NCBI GenBank assembly: GCA_937872225.1
Contig: CALMRZ010000064.1
Location: 1-64,000 of the forward strand
Direction: 5' to 3'
Origin: an uncultured Spirochaetota bacterium
Lineage (GTDB): Bacteria; Spirochaetota; UBA4802; UBA5550
DNA length: 64,000 bases
Part shown: positions 25,951 to 34,485 of the stretch, one piece after another
Numbering within the stretch: the stretch's first letter is position 1
Layout: each line of letters begins with the position of its first letter
Position numbers and translations under genes: made by a program
Notes under the pieces: generated by a model
The model's input: the letters and a program-made list of their open reading frames with translations, nothing else
What the model was told of the DNA's origin: nothing
The model's database searches: none

Positions 25951-26509
25951 TGACCTTCAGGATGACCGGCTCCTCCCGCTTCGGCGCTGGAGGGATGCTC
26001 CGGGGATAACCGATGATTATCGGCGCGACAATGGCCAGGTCCGGGGTGATCCCCAGCTCTTCCAGGAGCGCGGGATCCTGGATGACGGCACCGAGGTTTA
26101 CCCAGCAGGTGCCGAGGCCGCGGGCGGCGGCCCCGTTCATGAAATAGGATGCGCAGAGGGCGCAGTCGACCAGAAGGTTCTTGTAATCGCGCGGCCCCAG
26201 CAGGAGTACCAGGGCCGGGGCATTGTAAAAAACATTATAGCTTTCATTGCGCAGGATGTTCTCATACCGCTTGGCGTAATCTTCGGGATTCGCATCGATC
26301 CTCGCGACCAGGTTCTTCTTGCTTTCATCGGATATGCGCTTCATCATCTCCCTGTTATTTACAATGACGAATCTCCATACCTGGTTATTGCCCGAGTTGG
26401 GGGCCAGGGTGCTTTCCTTTATAATTTCCCTCAGCAGATCTGTCGGGACCCCTTTCTCCATGAACGCGCGGACCGACCGCCGTTTTTCAAGTAATTCGCC
26501 GTAGTCCAT
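25940..26509 (-). CDS. Nitroreductase-family FMN oxidoreductase
   Basis: 189 aa. N-terminal EKRRSVRAF is the usual FMN phosphate-binding start of the family; APNSGNNQVWRFVIV provides the next cofactor contacts, and GLGTCWVNLGA then APIIIGYP closes the site. Length is normal for a compact nitroreductase. Substrate may be nitroaromatics, quinones or flavins and cannot be told. GGAGG lies 6 bases before the ATG. Diverges from the lipoprotein gene at 26644. Confidence 0.9.
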   Translation of the reverse strand: MDYGELLEKRRSVRAFMEKGVPTDLLREIIKESTLAPNSGNNQVWRFVIVNNREMMKRISDESKKNLVARIDANPEDYAKRYENILRNESYNVFYNAPALVLLLGPRDYKNLLVDCALCASYFMNGAAARGLGTCWVNLGAVIQDPALLEELGITPDLAIVAPIIIGYPRSIPPAPKREEPVILKVITP

Positions 26510-26543
26510 GAATTTCCTCCGCGAGACTATATGGATATTTTAA

Positions 26544-26572
26544 TTGACTCATTTTAACGGATTTCATATCTT
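26544..26572 (+). promoter_or_regulatory. Probable promoter of the lipoprotein gene 26644
   Basis: TTGACT (26544-26549), a 17-base spacer and TATCTT (26567-26572), about 70 bases upstream of the start. It lies in the divergent gap shared with the nitroreductase gene. Confidence 0.4.
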
Positions 26573-26643
26573 AATCATGCGCAGAGGACGCTGTTAGCTA
26601 CCGCGCACTATAACCATAGGATTTAACTGTATAAAAACGCGAT

Positions 26644-27054
26644 ATGAAATCAAGTAGAAAAATCAGAACAACCGCAGTGCCGATCCTATTATTATACAGC
26701 ATCATATTTGCCGCCGGATGCGATGAAGACAAGGCATGGGAAACTGCGGATTCAAAGGCGAACCAGTCCATAATGAGGCTCTATATAATGGACAAGCTCA
26801 TGACTTATACTGTCGGCGGAACGGTTACCCTTAACGTCGGCGTCAGCTCCGTGGTGCTTCAGAATAACGGCACCGATGACATTACGATAAATGCAAGTGG
26901 GGCATCTAGATTTACGTTTGCCACGCGACTGCACAGAAATGCGGCATACAGCGTTTCCGCCACACCGGACACCGGTTCCTGTACTCTAACAAATGAAACC
27001 GGCACTATCACATATAGTAATATAACAAATATCTCGGTAGTTTGTGGCCCCTGA
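26644..27054 (+). CDS. Lipoprotein with one beta-sandwich repeat unit
   Basis: 136 aa. Type II signal peptide with Cys near 27 (SIIFAAGCDE), then one copy of a beta-rich unit starting YTVGGTVTLNVGVSSVVLQN and ending NITNISVVC. In larger secreted proteins this unit, with VGGTV, LQNNG and a late C-x-V-x-N pair, occurs as long tandem arrays; here there is only one. No clear ribosome site. It may bind partners at the outer membrane; function unknown. Confidence 0.7.
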   Translation: MKSSRKIRTTAVPILLLYSIIFAAGCDEDKAWETADSKANQSIMRLYIMDKLMTYTVGGTVTLNVGVSSVVLQNNGTDDITINASGASRFTFATRLHRNAAYSVSATPDTGSCTLTNETGTITYSNITNISVVCGP

Positions 27055-27107
27055 ATGCCGACATCAATCCCGATATAAATTTATTCAAGTATTGCACTGT
27101 TTGCCTA

Positions 27108-28157
27108 TCACAGCCGGATGCCAAGCCGAAGGAAGGGGTATACCGTGGACAGCGCTTCGCCGCTGAAAAGTACTGACTGTAACCCGCATCCCGTTTCAAT
27201 GAAGAAATAACCACCATACACGAACCTAAAACTGAGCTGCGGATCGTAGTAGACTTTTGTTATCAAGTTATTCTTCGGGAACAGGCCCCTGACCTCCTGT
27301 TGTGAAAAGGATGGGCCAGTAAAAAAGGCCAAGCGCAGGTCAAAGGCCCATTTGCTGACCAGACCAAGCTTAAAATCATAGAAAACTCCAAAACCGGGAG
27401 AAAAGACCATAAGGTTCATTTTGTTCCCGTTCCTCGTTTCCCCGGTGAAGGGGACAACGCTGAACTGAAGAGCCAGCCCGAAGTTCGAAAGCACGGGTGT
27501 GTTCTTTACCGCTTCGATCCCGGACAGCCGATAGGAAAGCATCAGGTGTCCCCCGGGGGAAAAGCGCAGGTAGCGACTCCACCTGGTGACGGGGAAATGG
27601 CAGCTGCCTCCCGGGGCGATATCCAGGGGCCCAAGGCCGGCCATGCCCCGGGGATATCCTGCGGCCCTTCTGCGCGCCTGCTCCTCTTTGCGGAGTGCTT
27701 CTTCCTTTTTCCTGGCCTCTTCCCTTTGAATCTCTTCCTCCTTTTTAAGGGCCTCCTCTCTCTTCAGTGCCTCTTCTTGTAACGCGTCCTGCTGGTCCTT
27801 CCCGAGTTTGCCTATCTGGGCCAGGGAATCCCCCTCGGGCTCTTCTTTAGGTGTTTCCTTCTTCTTCACCGCCAGGTCCGTCCAGCCTGAATTGCTTCCC
27901 GGCTTGAGGAAAACATTCAGCGCCGTGATCCGGATCTTATAGGCGCCGGGGGCCACATCCATCACCGCGTAGCTGGTCGTGACGGTTTTCCTGAGCAGTT
28001 CGCGGCCTTCCTGGTTTTTCACTTCCACGATATAGCCATGGGCCCCCCTGACCGCCTCCCATTCGATGCGGACCTGTCTTGTTTCGGCGGCGGCCGCCCG
28101 AAGGGCCGCGGCCATGAGTATGATGAAAACCGCGTATTTCACAATCCTGTTTTTCAT
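27108..28157 (-). CDS. Envelope protein: Fn3-like domain, charged coiled coil, C-terminal barrel
   Basis: 349 aa. A signal peptide (ending AAAAET) is followed by a fibronectin-III-like domain (25-95), then about 50 residues of Lys/Glu-rich coiled coil (KREEALKKEEEIQREEARKK), then about 160 residues of amphipathic strands ending FLRLGIRL that look like a small outer-membrane barrel. The coiled coil could span the periplasm or bind peptidoglycan-linked partners. It starts 4 bases after the FecR-protein stop and is the last gene of the cyclase operon. Confidence 0.75.
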   Translation of the reverse strand: MKNRIVKYAVFIILMAAALRAAAAETRQVRIEWEAVRGAHGYIVEVKNQEGRELLRKTVTTSYAVMDVAPGAYKIRITALNVFLKPGSNSGWTDLAVKKKETPKEEPEGDSLAQIGKLGKDQQDALQEEALKREEALKKEEEIQREEARKKEEALRKEEQARRRAAGYPRGMAGLGPLDIAPGGSCHFPVTRWSRYLRFSPGGHLMLSYRLSGIEAVKNTPVLSNFGLALQFSVVPFTGETRNGNKMNLMVFSPGFGVFYDFKLGLVSKWAFDLRLAFFTGPSFSQQEVRGLFPKNNLITKVYYDPQLSFRFVYGGYFFIETGCGLQSVLFSGEALSTVYPFLRLGIRL

Positions 28158-28161
28158 ATGC

Positions 28162-30264
28162 CTATTCTACGTAAATAACATCAGATTTGAGCTTCGGCGC
28201 CTTGAGCTGTTTCCCCAGCCTGATTGAGAAATAATTTCTTCCGGGCGCGCTCTGGGCCGTTACGGCATCGCCCTTCTGCCTGAGGGCCGATATCTCCCAC
28301 ACGAACGAGCCCACGTCAAGGAGCTCGATTTTTTTCAGCTTGTAGCGCGTCGCATCGACCCTGGTCGCGAGGAGCGTCCGTTCCTTCCCGCCGGCCACCC
28401 GCTGCTTCAGGGTAAACCGGTACTGCGTGGCGCCCTCCACTTCCTTCCACTTGAAGACCAGGCCGCCCCGGTCGTCAACGGACACGACCTCGTTGTTTAC
28501 CGGGTACACCCCGGCCGGGGAGCCGATCATCTCGGACACGGTGAACCGGCGCACGGCGCTGGCCGATACCGCGCCGCCGTCTTCATCCACCAGCCTGACG
28601 CGCCAGAAATAGACGCCGGGCGCCGGCATGGGAACGCTGTGCGACGCCTCCGGGACCGTATCGCTTCTCACCAGTTTTTTAAACTCGCGGTCACGGGAAA
28701 GCTCGAAGCGATACCGCTGCGCCCCGCCGACGCCGCTCCACCGGAAGGTCATCGTCTTCATCCCTATGGCGTTAACCGAGGCGTCCGCATCCGGCCCGAG
28801 CAGGCCGGGGGGCTGGGCCCCGACGACCGCGAAGGCCCGCTGCGGCGAACGGGGCGACGACACGCCGGCCGCCGTCACGCCGCTGACAGACCAATAATAG
28901 GTCCCCTTCGCCAGGGCAAGCTTCGGCTTGTGGTAATTGACGCCGATCTTCTTCTGGTATATGATGTTTTTGAATTCCCTGTCCCGGGCTATGCGGAAGT
29001 CATACCCGGTGAAATCACGGCTGCCCTGCCAGTTGAACAGCGCGCTGCCGGATGTAAACGACAGGTCCGAAAGGGCGTCGCCCTCTTTGGGGAGTAGCTG
29101 TTCCGGCGCCGAAAGCGCGGCGGCCGGCGCTATGGTGAACTGCTGGGCCTGGCTCACCAGCTCGGCGTCCGGGTTGAAGCCGTAGAGGCTGCGGACGCGC
29201 CAGTAATAGGTGCCCGCCGCGAGCGCGTCCGTGGCGATCGAGTCCTTGTCGCTGGCAAGGGACAACACCCGGTCTTTGAAGGCAGGGTCCCTGCTTACAT
29301 CGACCGCATAGGATGTCGCGGCCCCCGATCCCTTCCACCTGAACACGATGAAGGGCCTTTTCTCTCTAAAAGCGAACTGCTGCCCCCCGAGGGGCGAAAG
29401 CTGAAGCGCCGGCCGGTCTGCAACGACCGTGAATTTCCTTGCCGGGCCCGGCTTTCCCTTCCCGTCGGTAAGGCGCCAGTAATAGGAACCGGCCGGCAGG
29501 GTCACGACCGCGCCGGTGCCGGCGCTGGATGCCTTTCCCACTATTGTTTCAAAGGCGCTGTCCTTCGCCACCTGAAGGAGCACCCGCTGCTGTCCCTCGG
29601 CCTCCCAGGTGAAGTTCACCGCCTGTTCCTTCGCCGCGGTGACATAGTAGTGGTTGATATCCGGGGAAACCTGACGGACCGTGATCCTGTCGACCGTCAC
29701 CCTGTCCCCGGTTACCCGGGCATTTTTACCCGGGTCCACCCGCTCTTTTTTGCCTTCGACGGTAAGGTCCGCCCTGCCGGAAGAGACGGAAAGGTTGACC
29801 CCTTCCTTCGATTTGTTCACGCTCAGGACGCCCTTTTTCATGTTGATGGACGCGTTGCCGGAGGTGATCCTCATCTCACGGCCGCCGGCCGTCCTCCGCG
29901 CGGCAATGGAGCCCTTGTCCAGGCCTATCTGGACGCCCTGGTCAGAATAGCAGACCAGAACAAGGGTGTTTTCCCCGATCTCGATCCTGGAATTGTCCTT
30001 CAGGTTGACGACGGCGCCGGAACCGTCCATGGTGCGCAGGTAGTCGCAGTTGTAGACCGTGGCGTTGCGATCGATCTTCTCCCACAGCACCTCCTCGGCG
30101 AAACGGCGCTCGGCTATCTTTTTCTTGTAGGTGAGCACGCCGATCTCCGAGGCACGCGACCGCGTGAAGGTGCTGGTAAAGTCGACGTAGAGCATGAAGG
30201 AGAAAAGGACTATCAGGCCTATCGTTACGAGCGGAATGATTCTGTCAGTCTTCAATAATTTCAT
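28162..30264 (-). CDS. Membrane-anchored FecR-domain protein with five Fn3-like repeats
   Basis: 700 aa. One N-terminal membrane helix (8-27), a FecR-like beta-helix domain (about 75-190: SRIEIGENTLVLVCYSDQ, IGLDKGSIAARR, MRITSGNASINMKKG), then five fibronectin-III-like units of about 95 residues, each with a late motif G-x-Y-Y/F-W-R/S-V (GSYYWRL, GTYYWRV, GTYYWSV, GVYFWRV, GSFVWEI). It is exposed to the periplasm. Its start lies inside the last codons of the cyclase gene (20-base overlap), so translation is coupled. FecR proteins often relay envelope signals; here the partner is a cyclase, not a sigma factor. Confidence 0.85.
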   Translation of the reverse strand: MKLLKTDRIIPLVTIGLIVLFSFMLYVDFTSTFTRSRASEIGVLTYKKKIAERRFAEEVLWEKIDRNATVYNCDYLRTMDGSGAVVNLKDNSRIEIGENTLVLVCYSDQGVQIGLDKGSIAARRTAGGREMRITSGNASINMKKGVLSVNKSKEGVNLSVSSGRADLTVEGKKERVDPGKNARVTGDRVTVDRITVRQVSPDINHYYVTAAKEQAVNFTWEAEGQQRVLLQVAKDSAFETIVGKASSAGTGAVVTLPAGSYYWRLTDGKGKPGPARKFTVVADRPALQLSPLGGQQFAFREKRPFIVFRWKGSGAATSYAVDVSRDPAFKDRVLSLASDKDSIATDALAAGTYYWRVRSLYGFNPDAELVSQAQQFTIAPAAALSAPEQLLPKEGDALSDLSFTSGSALFNWQGSRDFTGYDFRIARDREFKNIIYQKKIGVNYHKPKLALAKGTYYWSVSGVTAAGVSSPRSPQRAFAVVGAQPPGLLGPDADASVNAIGMKTMTFRWSGVGGAQRYRFELSRDREFKKLVRSDTVPEASHSVPMPAPGVYFWRVRLVDEDGGAVSASAVRRFTVSEMIGSPAGVYPVNNEVVSVDDRGGLVFKWKEVEGATQYRFTLKQRVAGGKERTLLATRVDATRYKLKKIELLDVGSFVWEISALRQKGDAVTAQSAPGRNYFSIRLGKQLKAPKLKSDVIYVE

Positions 30265-32173
30265 ATTTCTCTTCTTTCTGGTTCGGGTCGAAATTCTTCA
30301 GTGATGGCGTCTTGATCCCCAGCATTTTCCTGAGGACCGCGATCGTTTTCGGCGCCCGCGGGTCGTCCTTCCTGCCCAGGACCGCGTAAATCTGCTGGGG
30401 CTTGCTCTTGCCCTTGATCATGATCTTCTGCATCGCCACGGTGTTGTATATTCCCTCAACCAGCTTGTACGAGTCCTGCGATATCAGTATGTCGGTGCCG
30501 AAGGGCTTGTTGAGGGACTCGATGCGGGAGGCCACGTTGACCGTGTCCCCGATGACCGTGTACTCCATCCGCTCGTGGGAGCCTATCTGCCCCGCGATGA
30601 CGGGGCCGGTGTTGATGCCGCACCCGATCTGGATCACCGGTTTTTTAGCGCTGCCGCGCCCGGCATTGTACTCCATCAGGGTCTGGCGCATCATGAGGGC
30701 GCAGTTGACGGCGCTCTCGGTGTCGTTCCCCGTTGACACGGGAGTTCCCCAGATGGCCATGATGGCGTCGCCGATGAACTTGTCCACCACGCCGCCGGTC
30801 CTGTTGACGCAATCCACCATCCGCGTCATGTATTCGTTGAGGAACTCGACCACTTCCTCCGGGTCCATCTTTTCCGAAATCGCGGTGAAATAGCGTATGT
30901 CCGAAAAGAACACCGGGGCCGTGATCCGCTCGCCCCCGAGCTTCAGCTCGCCCCGGAGGACCTTGTCCGCCAGGTCCTTGTTCACGAACTTGCCGAAGGC
31001 GTCCTTGATGCGTTCGCGCTCACCCAGGCCGATGCCCATCTTGACGAAGGAATCGGTGAGGTCCCCGACCTCGTCGCTGCTGGTACGCTTGATGTCAACG
31101 TGGAAGTTCCCCTTCTCGATCTCCTGGGTCGCGCTCACGAGGCGCTTGATGGGCCTCGTGAGGGTCTTCGAGAAGAAGTACACGATCAGAATGCCGGCAT
31201 TGAGCACGATGAGCGTAATCAGGATGTTCCGCCACCGGATCCGGTAGAGCGCCTCGAAGGCCTTGCCTTCGGGGGCCGTCGAGATGATGCCCGTATCGCC
31301 GAAGCCGGTCTTGTAGTAGGCGCCCAGATAATAATTGCCGTCCGCGTCGGCATAGCGGAGCAGTCCGTTGTCGGCCTTGCTCTTGAGCATGGCGGCGACG
31401 ATGGGGAGGTTGACGAAATTGGTCTTCGCCCTGACCAAAGAGCTGTCATGGTGCGCCAGGACGTCCCCGAAGCCGTTGACGATCATGCTCTTGGTGATGC
31501 CCGTGGACCTGACCGATTCAAGGAACGGCGTCATGGGCACGTATACAACCAGTATCGTTGACGCCTTTGACGGGGCGCTGTACCGGTACGGGATGCCGAT
31601 GCTGATGATGGGTATCTTGAAGAACAGCGAGGCATTGTTGACGATGGTATCGCCGTTGAAGACATTCATAAGGGAGCTTTTTTCGTTTTTTATGGCGTTG
31701 AAAAAATCATCATCCGAAAGGCTGTTCTGCTCCAGGAATTTCCTGTGGGAGGCGTGGATGTCCGTCGAAAACACGTCGCCCGCCCTGGAAACCAGGGCCA
31801 CGAAAACGATGCTGTTGTCCTCGCCGAAGACATGCTCCTTGAGGGTGGCCTTTTCATGGTCCCCGCTCTGCCTGTCCTCCAGGACGGACGCCAGGTAATC
31901 CGCCTGGCCGACTATGGCGTTAAAATCGGACCTCACCTTGAGGGCTATGGCATGGGCAACCTCGTGGCTGTTCTCCTTGATGCGGAGCTCGTAATCTTCC
32001 TTGAAGAAATAGGTTGCCAGGAACGTTATGCCGAACAGGGCCGACGCGATGATCAGCGATATGATGGTGATCATCTTGAACCCGATGGTAAACTTGAACC
32101 TGCCGGACAGCAACGGTTTTCTTGTTTTGCTCTTCTTCGTTGTGGTTTCCTGCTTTTTTTTTGCCATGACCAT
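30245..32173 (-). CDS. Membrane adenylate/guanylate cyclase (class III) with Cache-like sensor and HAMP
   Basis: 642 aa. A basic N-terminal tail, helix (35-55), extracytoplasmic Cache-like domain (60-315), second helix (320-340), HAMP (RPIKRLVSATQEIEKGNF), then a class III cyclase domain (410-600): PVFFSDIRYFTAISEK holds the first metal Asp, KFIGDAIMAIWG the second, and YTVIGDTVNVASRIES the conserved Asn/Arg region. It probably makes cAMP from ATP in response to an envelope cue. Starts at 32176 (GTG), 32173 and 32167 are possible; no strong ribosome site separates them. First gene of a three-gene operon. Confidence 0.9.
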   Translation of the reverse strand: MVMAKKKQETTTKKSKTRKPLLSGRFKFTIGFKMITIISLIIASALFGITFLATYFFKEDYELRIKENSHEVAHAIALKVRSDFNAIVGQADYLASVLEDRQSGDHEKATLKEHVFGEDNSIVFVALVSRAGDVFSTDIHASHRKFLEQNSLSDDDFFNAIKNEKSSLMNVFNGDTIVNNASLFFKIPIISIGIPYRYSAPSKASTILVVYVPMTPFLESVRSTGITKSMIVNGFGDVLAHHDSSLVRAKTNFVNLPIVAAMLKSKADNGLLRYADADGNYYLGAYYKTGFGDTGIISTAPEGKAFEALYRIRWRNILITLIVLNAGILIVYFFSKTLTRPIKRLVSATQEIEKGNFHVDIKRTSSDEVGDLTDSFVKMGIGLGERERIKDAFGKFVNKDLADKVLRGELKLGGERITAPVFFSDIRYFTAISEKMDPEEVVEFLNEYMTRMVDCVNRTGGVVDKFIGDAIMAIWGTPVSTGNDTESAVNCALMMRQTLMEYNAGRGSAKKPVIQIGCGINTGPVIAGQIGSHERMEYTVIGDTVNVASRIESLNKPFGTDILISQDSYKLVEGIYNTVAMQKIMIKGKSKPQQIYAVLGRKDDPRAPKTIAVLRKMLGIKTPSLKNFDPNQKEEKYEIIED

Positions 32174-32495
32174 CACTTTTAATAGTAAAATATCAATATG
32201 GTAACACTATCGGACCCCGTCTCCCGTCGCCGCAGGCGAAGTTGGCGGACAATAAAATCAGGCACAGTTTAACGGCCCGTATAGAATCATCAACAATGAT
32301 TTGGGTATACTATGCCTTTTATTTCAATTAATTATCGAAGGATACTTTCCACTGACCGTCGGGGAACCATAGGAGCTCCCCGCCTTTTGTACGGCGAGGC
32401 CTCCCATATTATAAAGCAAGAAACAAGCAGCGGGTCGAATGGAATCAACGCATCCGGTTACGCGACAGAATGCGCCTCCGTGTTCAATCCGCGCC
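32174..32495. other. Intergenic region upstream of the cyclase operon
   Basis: About 320 bases without a convincing gene. A GC-rich segment at 32219-32250 contains CGCC GCA GGCG and then TTGGCGGAC, a small hairpin-forming block unlike the AT-rich surroundings and possibly a fragment of a dispersed repeat. The cyclase promoter should be here, but I cannot assign boxes with confidence. Confidence 0.35.
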
Positions 32496-33068
32496 TTAAA
32501 ATTTCCTGGCAAAGGGATTTTCCCGCCTCATGCGTATCGCCAGCATCAGCGGGACCAGCTTGTACGGCAGGTTGTATGCCAGGAATTTGACCGTATCCTG
32601 CACCCTCAGGTCCTGGTTCAGGCCCGCTTTCGCAAGCTCCTCTGCGCCCTTCACCCCGCTCTGGCACATCTGGCTGAAAAGAGCTGCTTCACCGGCGAAT
32701 TCCACGTAGAGAATGACGATCATGCTTTCGATGATCATGCCTGCATAGAAGAGGGCAAAGGGCCTGATCCAGTTTTTCCCCCTGATGAAGGAATACACCA
32801 GCACGATGTAGAAGGGCCCGAAGACGAAGGCCGAGAGGAAGCACATGGCCCGCAGCCAAGACGGGTTGGCAATCAGGAGGGGATCATTGTTGACCGCGTA
32901 CAGGTCATAGACCGCCCGGGCCCAGAAATAGCCGCTGTCGGGCGACGGACGCATCACGCCGTTGACCAGGTCCGCCGCGAAAGACGAGAACACGAAGAAA
33001 GAAAAAAAGGCGATGAAAATCCAGTCCCCCTTGCGCTCCCGCAGGGGAAGTACCGTTACTTCAGACAT
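32496..33068 (-). CDS. EXPERA-domain membrane protein (sterol isomerase-like)
   Basis: 190 aa, four transmembrane helices. GDWIFIAFFSFFVFSSFAADL opens the EXPERA fold of emopamil-binding protein (sterol delta8-delta7 isomerase) and TMEM97; later segments are NDPLLIANPSWLRAMCFLSA, FALFYAGMIIESMIVILYVE with its membrane Glu, and NLPYKLVPLMLAIRM. It follows the sterol reductase gene by 82 bases on the same strand, which strengthens a sterol or other polycyclic-lipid link. GGAGG lies 7 bases before ATG 33068. The family call is moderate to good; enzyme activity is inferred. Confidence 0.7.
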   Translation of the reverse strand: MSEVTVLPLRERKGDWIFIAFFSFFVFSSFAADLVNGVMRPSPDSGYFWARAVYDLYAVNNDPLLIANPSWLRAMCFLSAFVFGPFYIVLVYSFIRGKNWIRPFALFYAGMIIESMIVILYVEFAGEAALFSQMCQSGVKGAEELAKAGLNQDLRVQDTVKFLAYNLPYKLVPLMLAIRMRRENPFARKF

Positions 33069-33150
33069 GACAAATCCTCCGTTTTTTTGTGTATATTTCA
33101 TGAAGGCGGTGAATCACGGCACCGTCTTCGTTCAACCAGTATTAATATTG

Positions 33151-34416
33151 TTAATAGACCCCCGGCAGTATCCGCCAGCGGACCCGTTTACGGTATTCGT
33201 CCCAGTCCCTGCCGTATTTTTCAGCGCATTTCCTGTCGTCCCGCCTCTCCCGGTGCACCAGGAGGACCGTGAAATAGATGACGTAGAAATACGGCAGGGG
33301 CGATTCAAAAAGGCACGGCAGGCACCAGGCAAGGGCCATCATGATGTCGCCGACGTAATTGAAATGGCGCGACCAGCCCCAGAAACCCGAGACCAGGAGC
33401 CGGTTTCCCTGCGCCGTCTGGATATAGTCCGGCTTTCTGCCCCGGATGCGGTACTCCGGATCGGTCCGGAAGCGGTGCTTCTGGATGTTCACGGCCCGGA
33501 ACAGGTAATAGCCGGTCATGTTCAGAACCACCATCAGGATGATGCCCCAGGCAGGCAGTTCATGGGGATGCTCTATGAGATAGAAGGCCTGGAGGGAATA
33601 GGTCAGCGGGACCCAGGCAAGGTCCCCGAAGGCGAGCATGAAGCCGAACCGGTCGTTGACGATGTCGGTGGTGGTGAGTATCGCCTCCTCGTGCAGGAAA
33701 TAATCCGCGACATAGAGGAACTGGAAGGCGACCACGAGGACCATCGCCGCGGTGACGTATCCGTGCTTCAGGTATTGCACGCCCATGAACGAAGCGCTCA
33801 CCGCGAGCCACCCTATGAGGCCGGGCCGGGCCTCGCAGAAGAACTTGAGATCAAAGCCGGTCACCGGCGGGATGCGTGGATTGAGGGCAACGCCCATGAA
33901 GAAGTCATGGATCCTGCTGCCGGAAGGAGCATCAGCCTGCCCGGTGATGGTGCCGTACCAGTACAGAAAAAAGCTGAAAACAACCACACAGATGACAGCC
34001 ACGCTGACAAGGGCCCCGAAGTTGTTATAGATGACGTCCATGCCGATCAGCCCGGTACCGGCCAGCACCCCGAGGAGCACCAGGGAGATGATGAAGGACG
34101 CCGGCCCGTTCATTTTATAATAAAGGCGGCTTCCGTCCTTCAGCCGTACGCCCCGGACTGACTTTCCCGGCAACAGAGCCTGAAGGAGCGCCTGGAACAG
34201 AACCCATGAGCCGAAGATAAGCGCCGCCTGCCACGTGGGCGCGATGCTGTCAATGAAGCCGGCAAACGGAGCGTAATCAATGCTCACCCGGGGAAGTATA
34301 TCCCCATGGTTGAACCTGACGCAAAAATAGAGATAATAGACCAGGGCGGGCAGTCCGGCCATTATGGCCACGTTTCCCGCGGGCCCGCCGAATTCACGGT
34401 CCAGTTTCGTCTTCAT
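33151..34416 (-). CDS. ERG4/ERG24-family sterol reductase (C14- or C7-type)
   Basis: 421 aa, about ten membrane helices. Diagnostic motifs of the sterol reductase family: FFMGVALNPRI, FDLKFFCEARPGLIGW, YSLQAFYL, LLVSGFWGWSRHFNYVGDI and a C-terminal HRERRDDRKCAEKYGRDWDEY ending RWRILPGVY. These match NADPH-dependent delta14 and delta7 sterol reductases of eukaryotes and the few bacterial homologues. AAGGAG lies 6 bases before the ATG. The next gene encodes an EXPERA protein. No squalene cyclase or C14-demethylase is in the window, so the substrate could be made elsewhere in the genome or taken up. Confidence 0.88.
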   Translation of the reverse strand: MKTKLDREFGGPAGNVAIMAGLPALVYYLYFCVRFNHGDILPRVSIDYAPFAGFIDSIAPTWQAALIFGSWVLFQALLQALLPGKSVRGVRLKDGSRLYYKMNGPASFIISLVLLGVLAGTGLIGMDVIYNNFGALVSVAVICVVVFSFFLYWYGTITGQADAPSGSRIHDFFMGVALNPRIPPVTGFDLKFFCEARPGLIGWLAVSASFMGVQYLKHGYVTAAMVLVVAFQFLYVADYFLHEEAILTTTDIVNDRFGFMLAFGDLAWVPLTYSLQAFYLIEHPHELPAWGIILMVVLNMTGYYLFRAVNIQKHRFRTDPEYRIRGRKPDYIQTAQGNRLLVSGFWGWSRHFNYVGDIMMALAWCLPCLFESPLPYFYVIYFTVLLVHRERRDDRKCAEKYGRDWDEYRKRVRWRILPGVY

Positions 34417-34485
34417 ATCCGACTCCTTATCACTTGCATGCGGCCTGCACTGTCCGTGCGGAACGGAGCAAGCCGGCCCTGCGCG

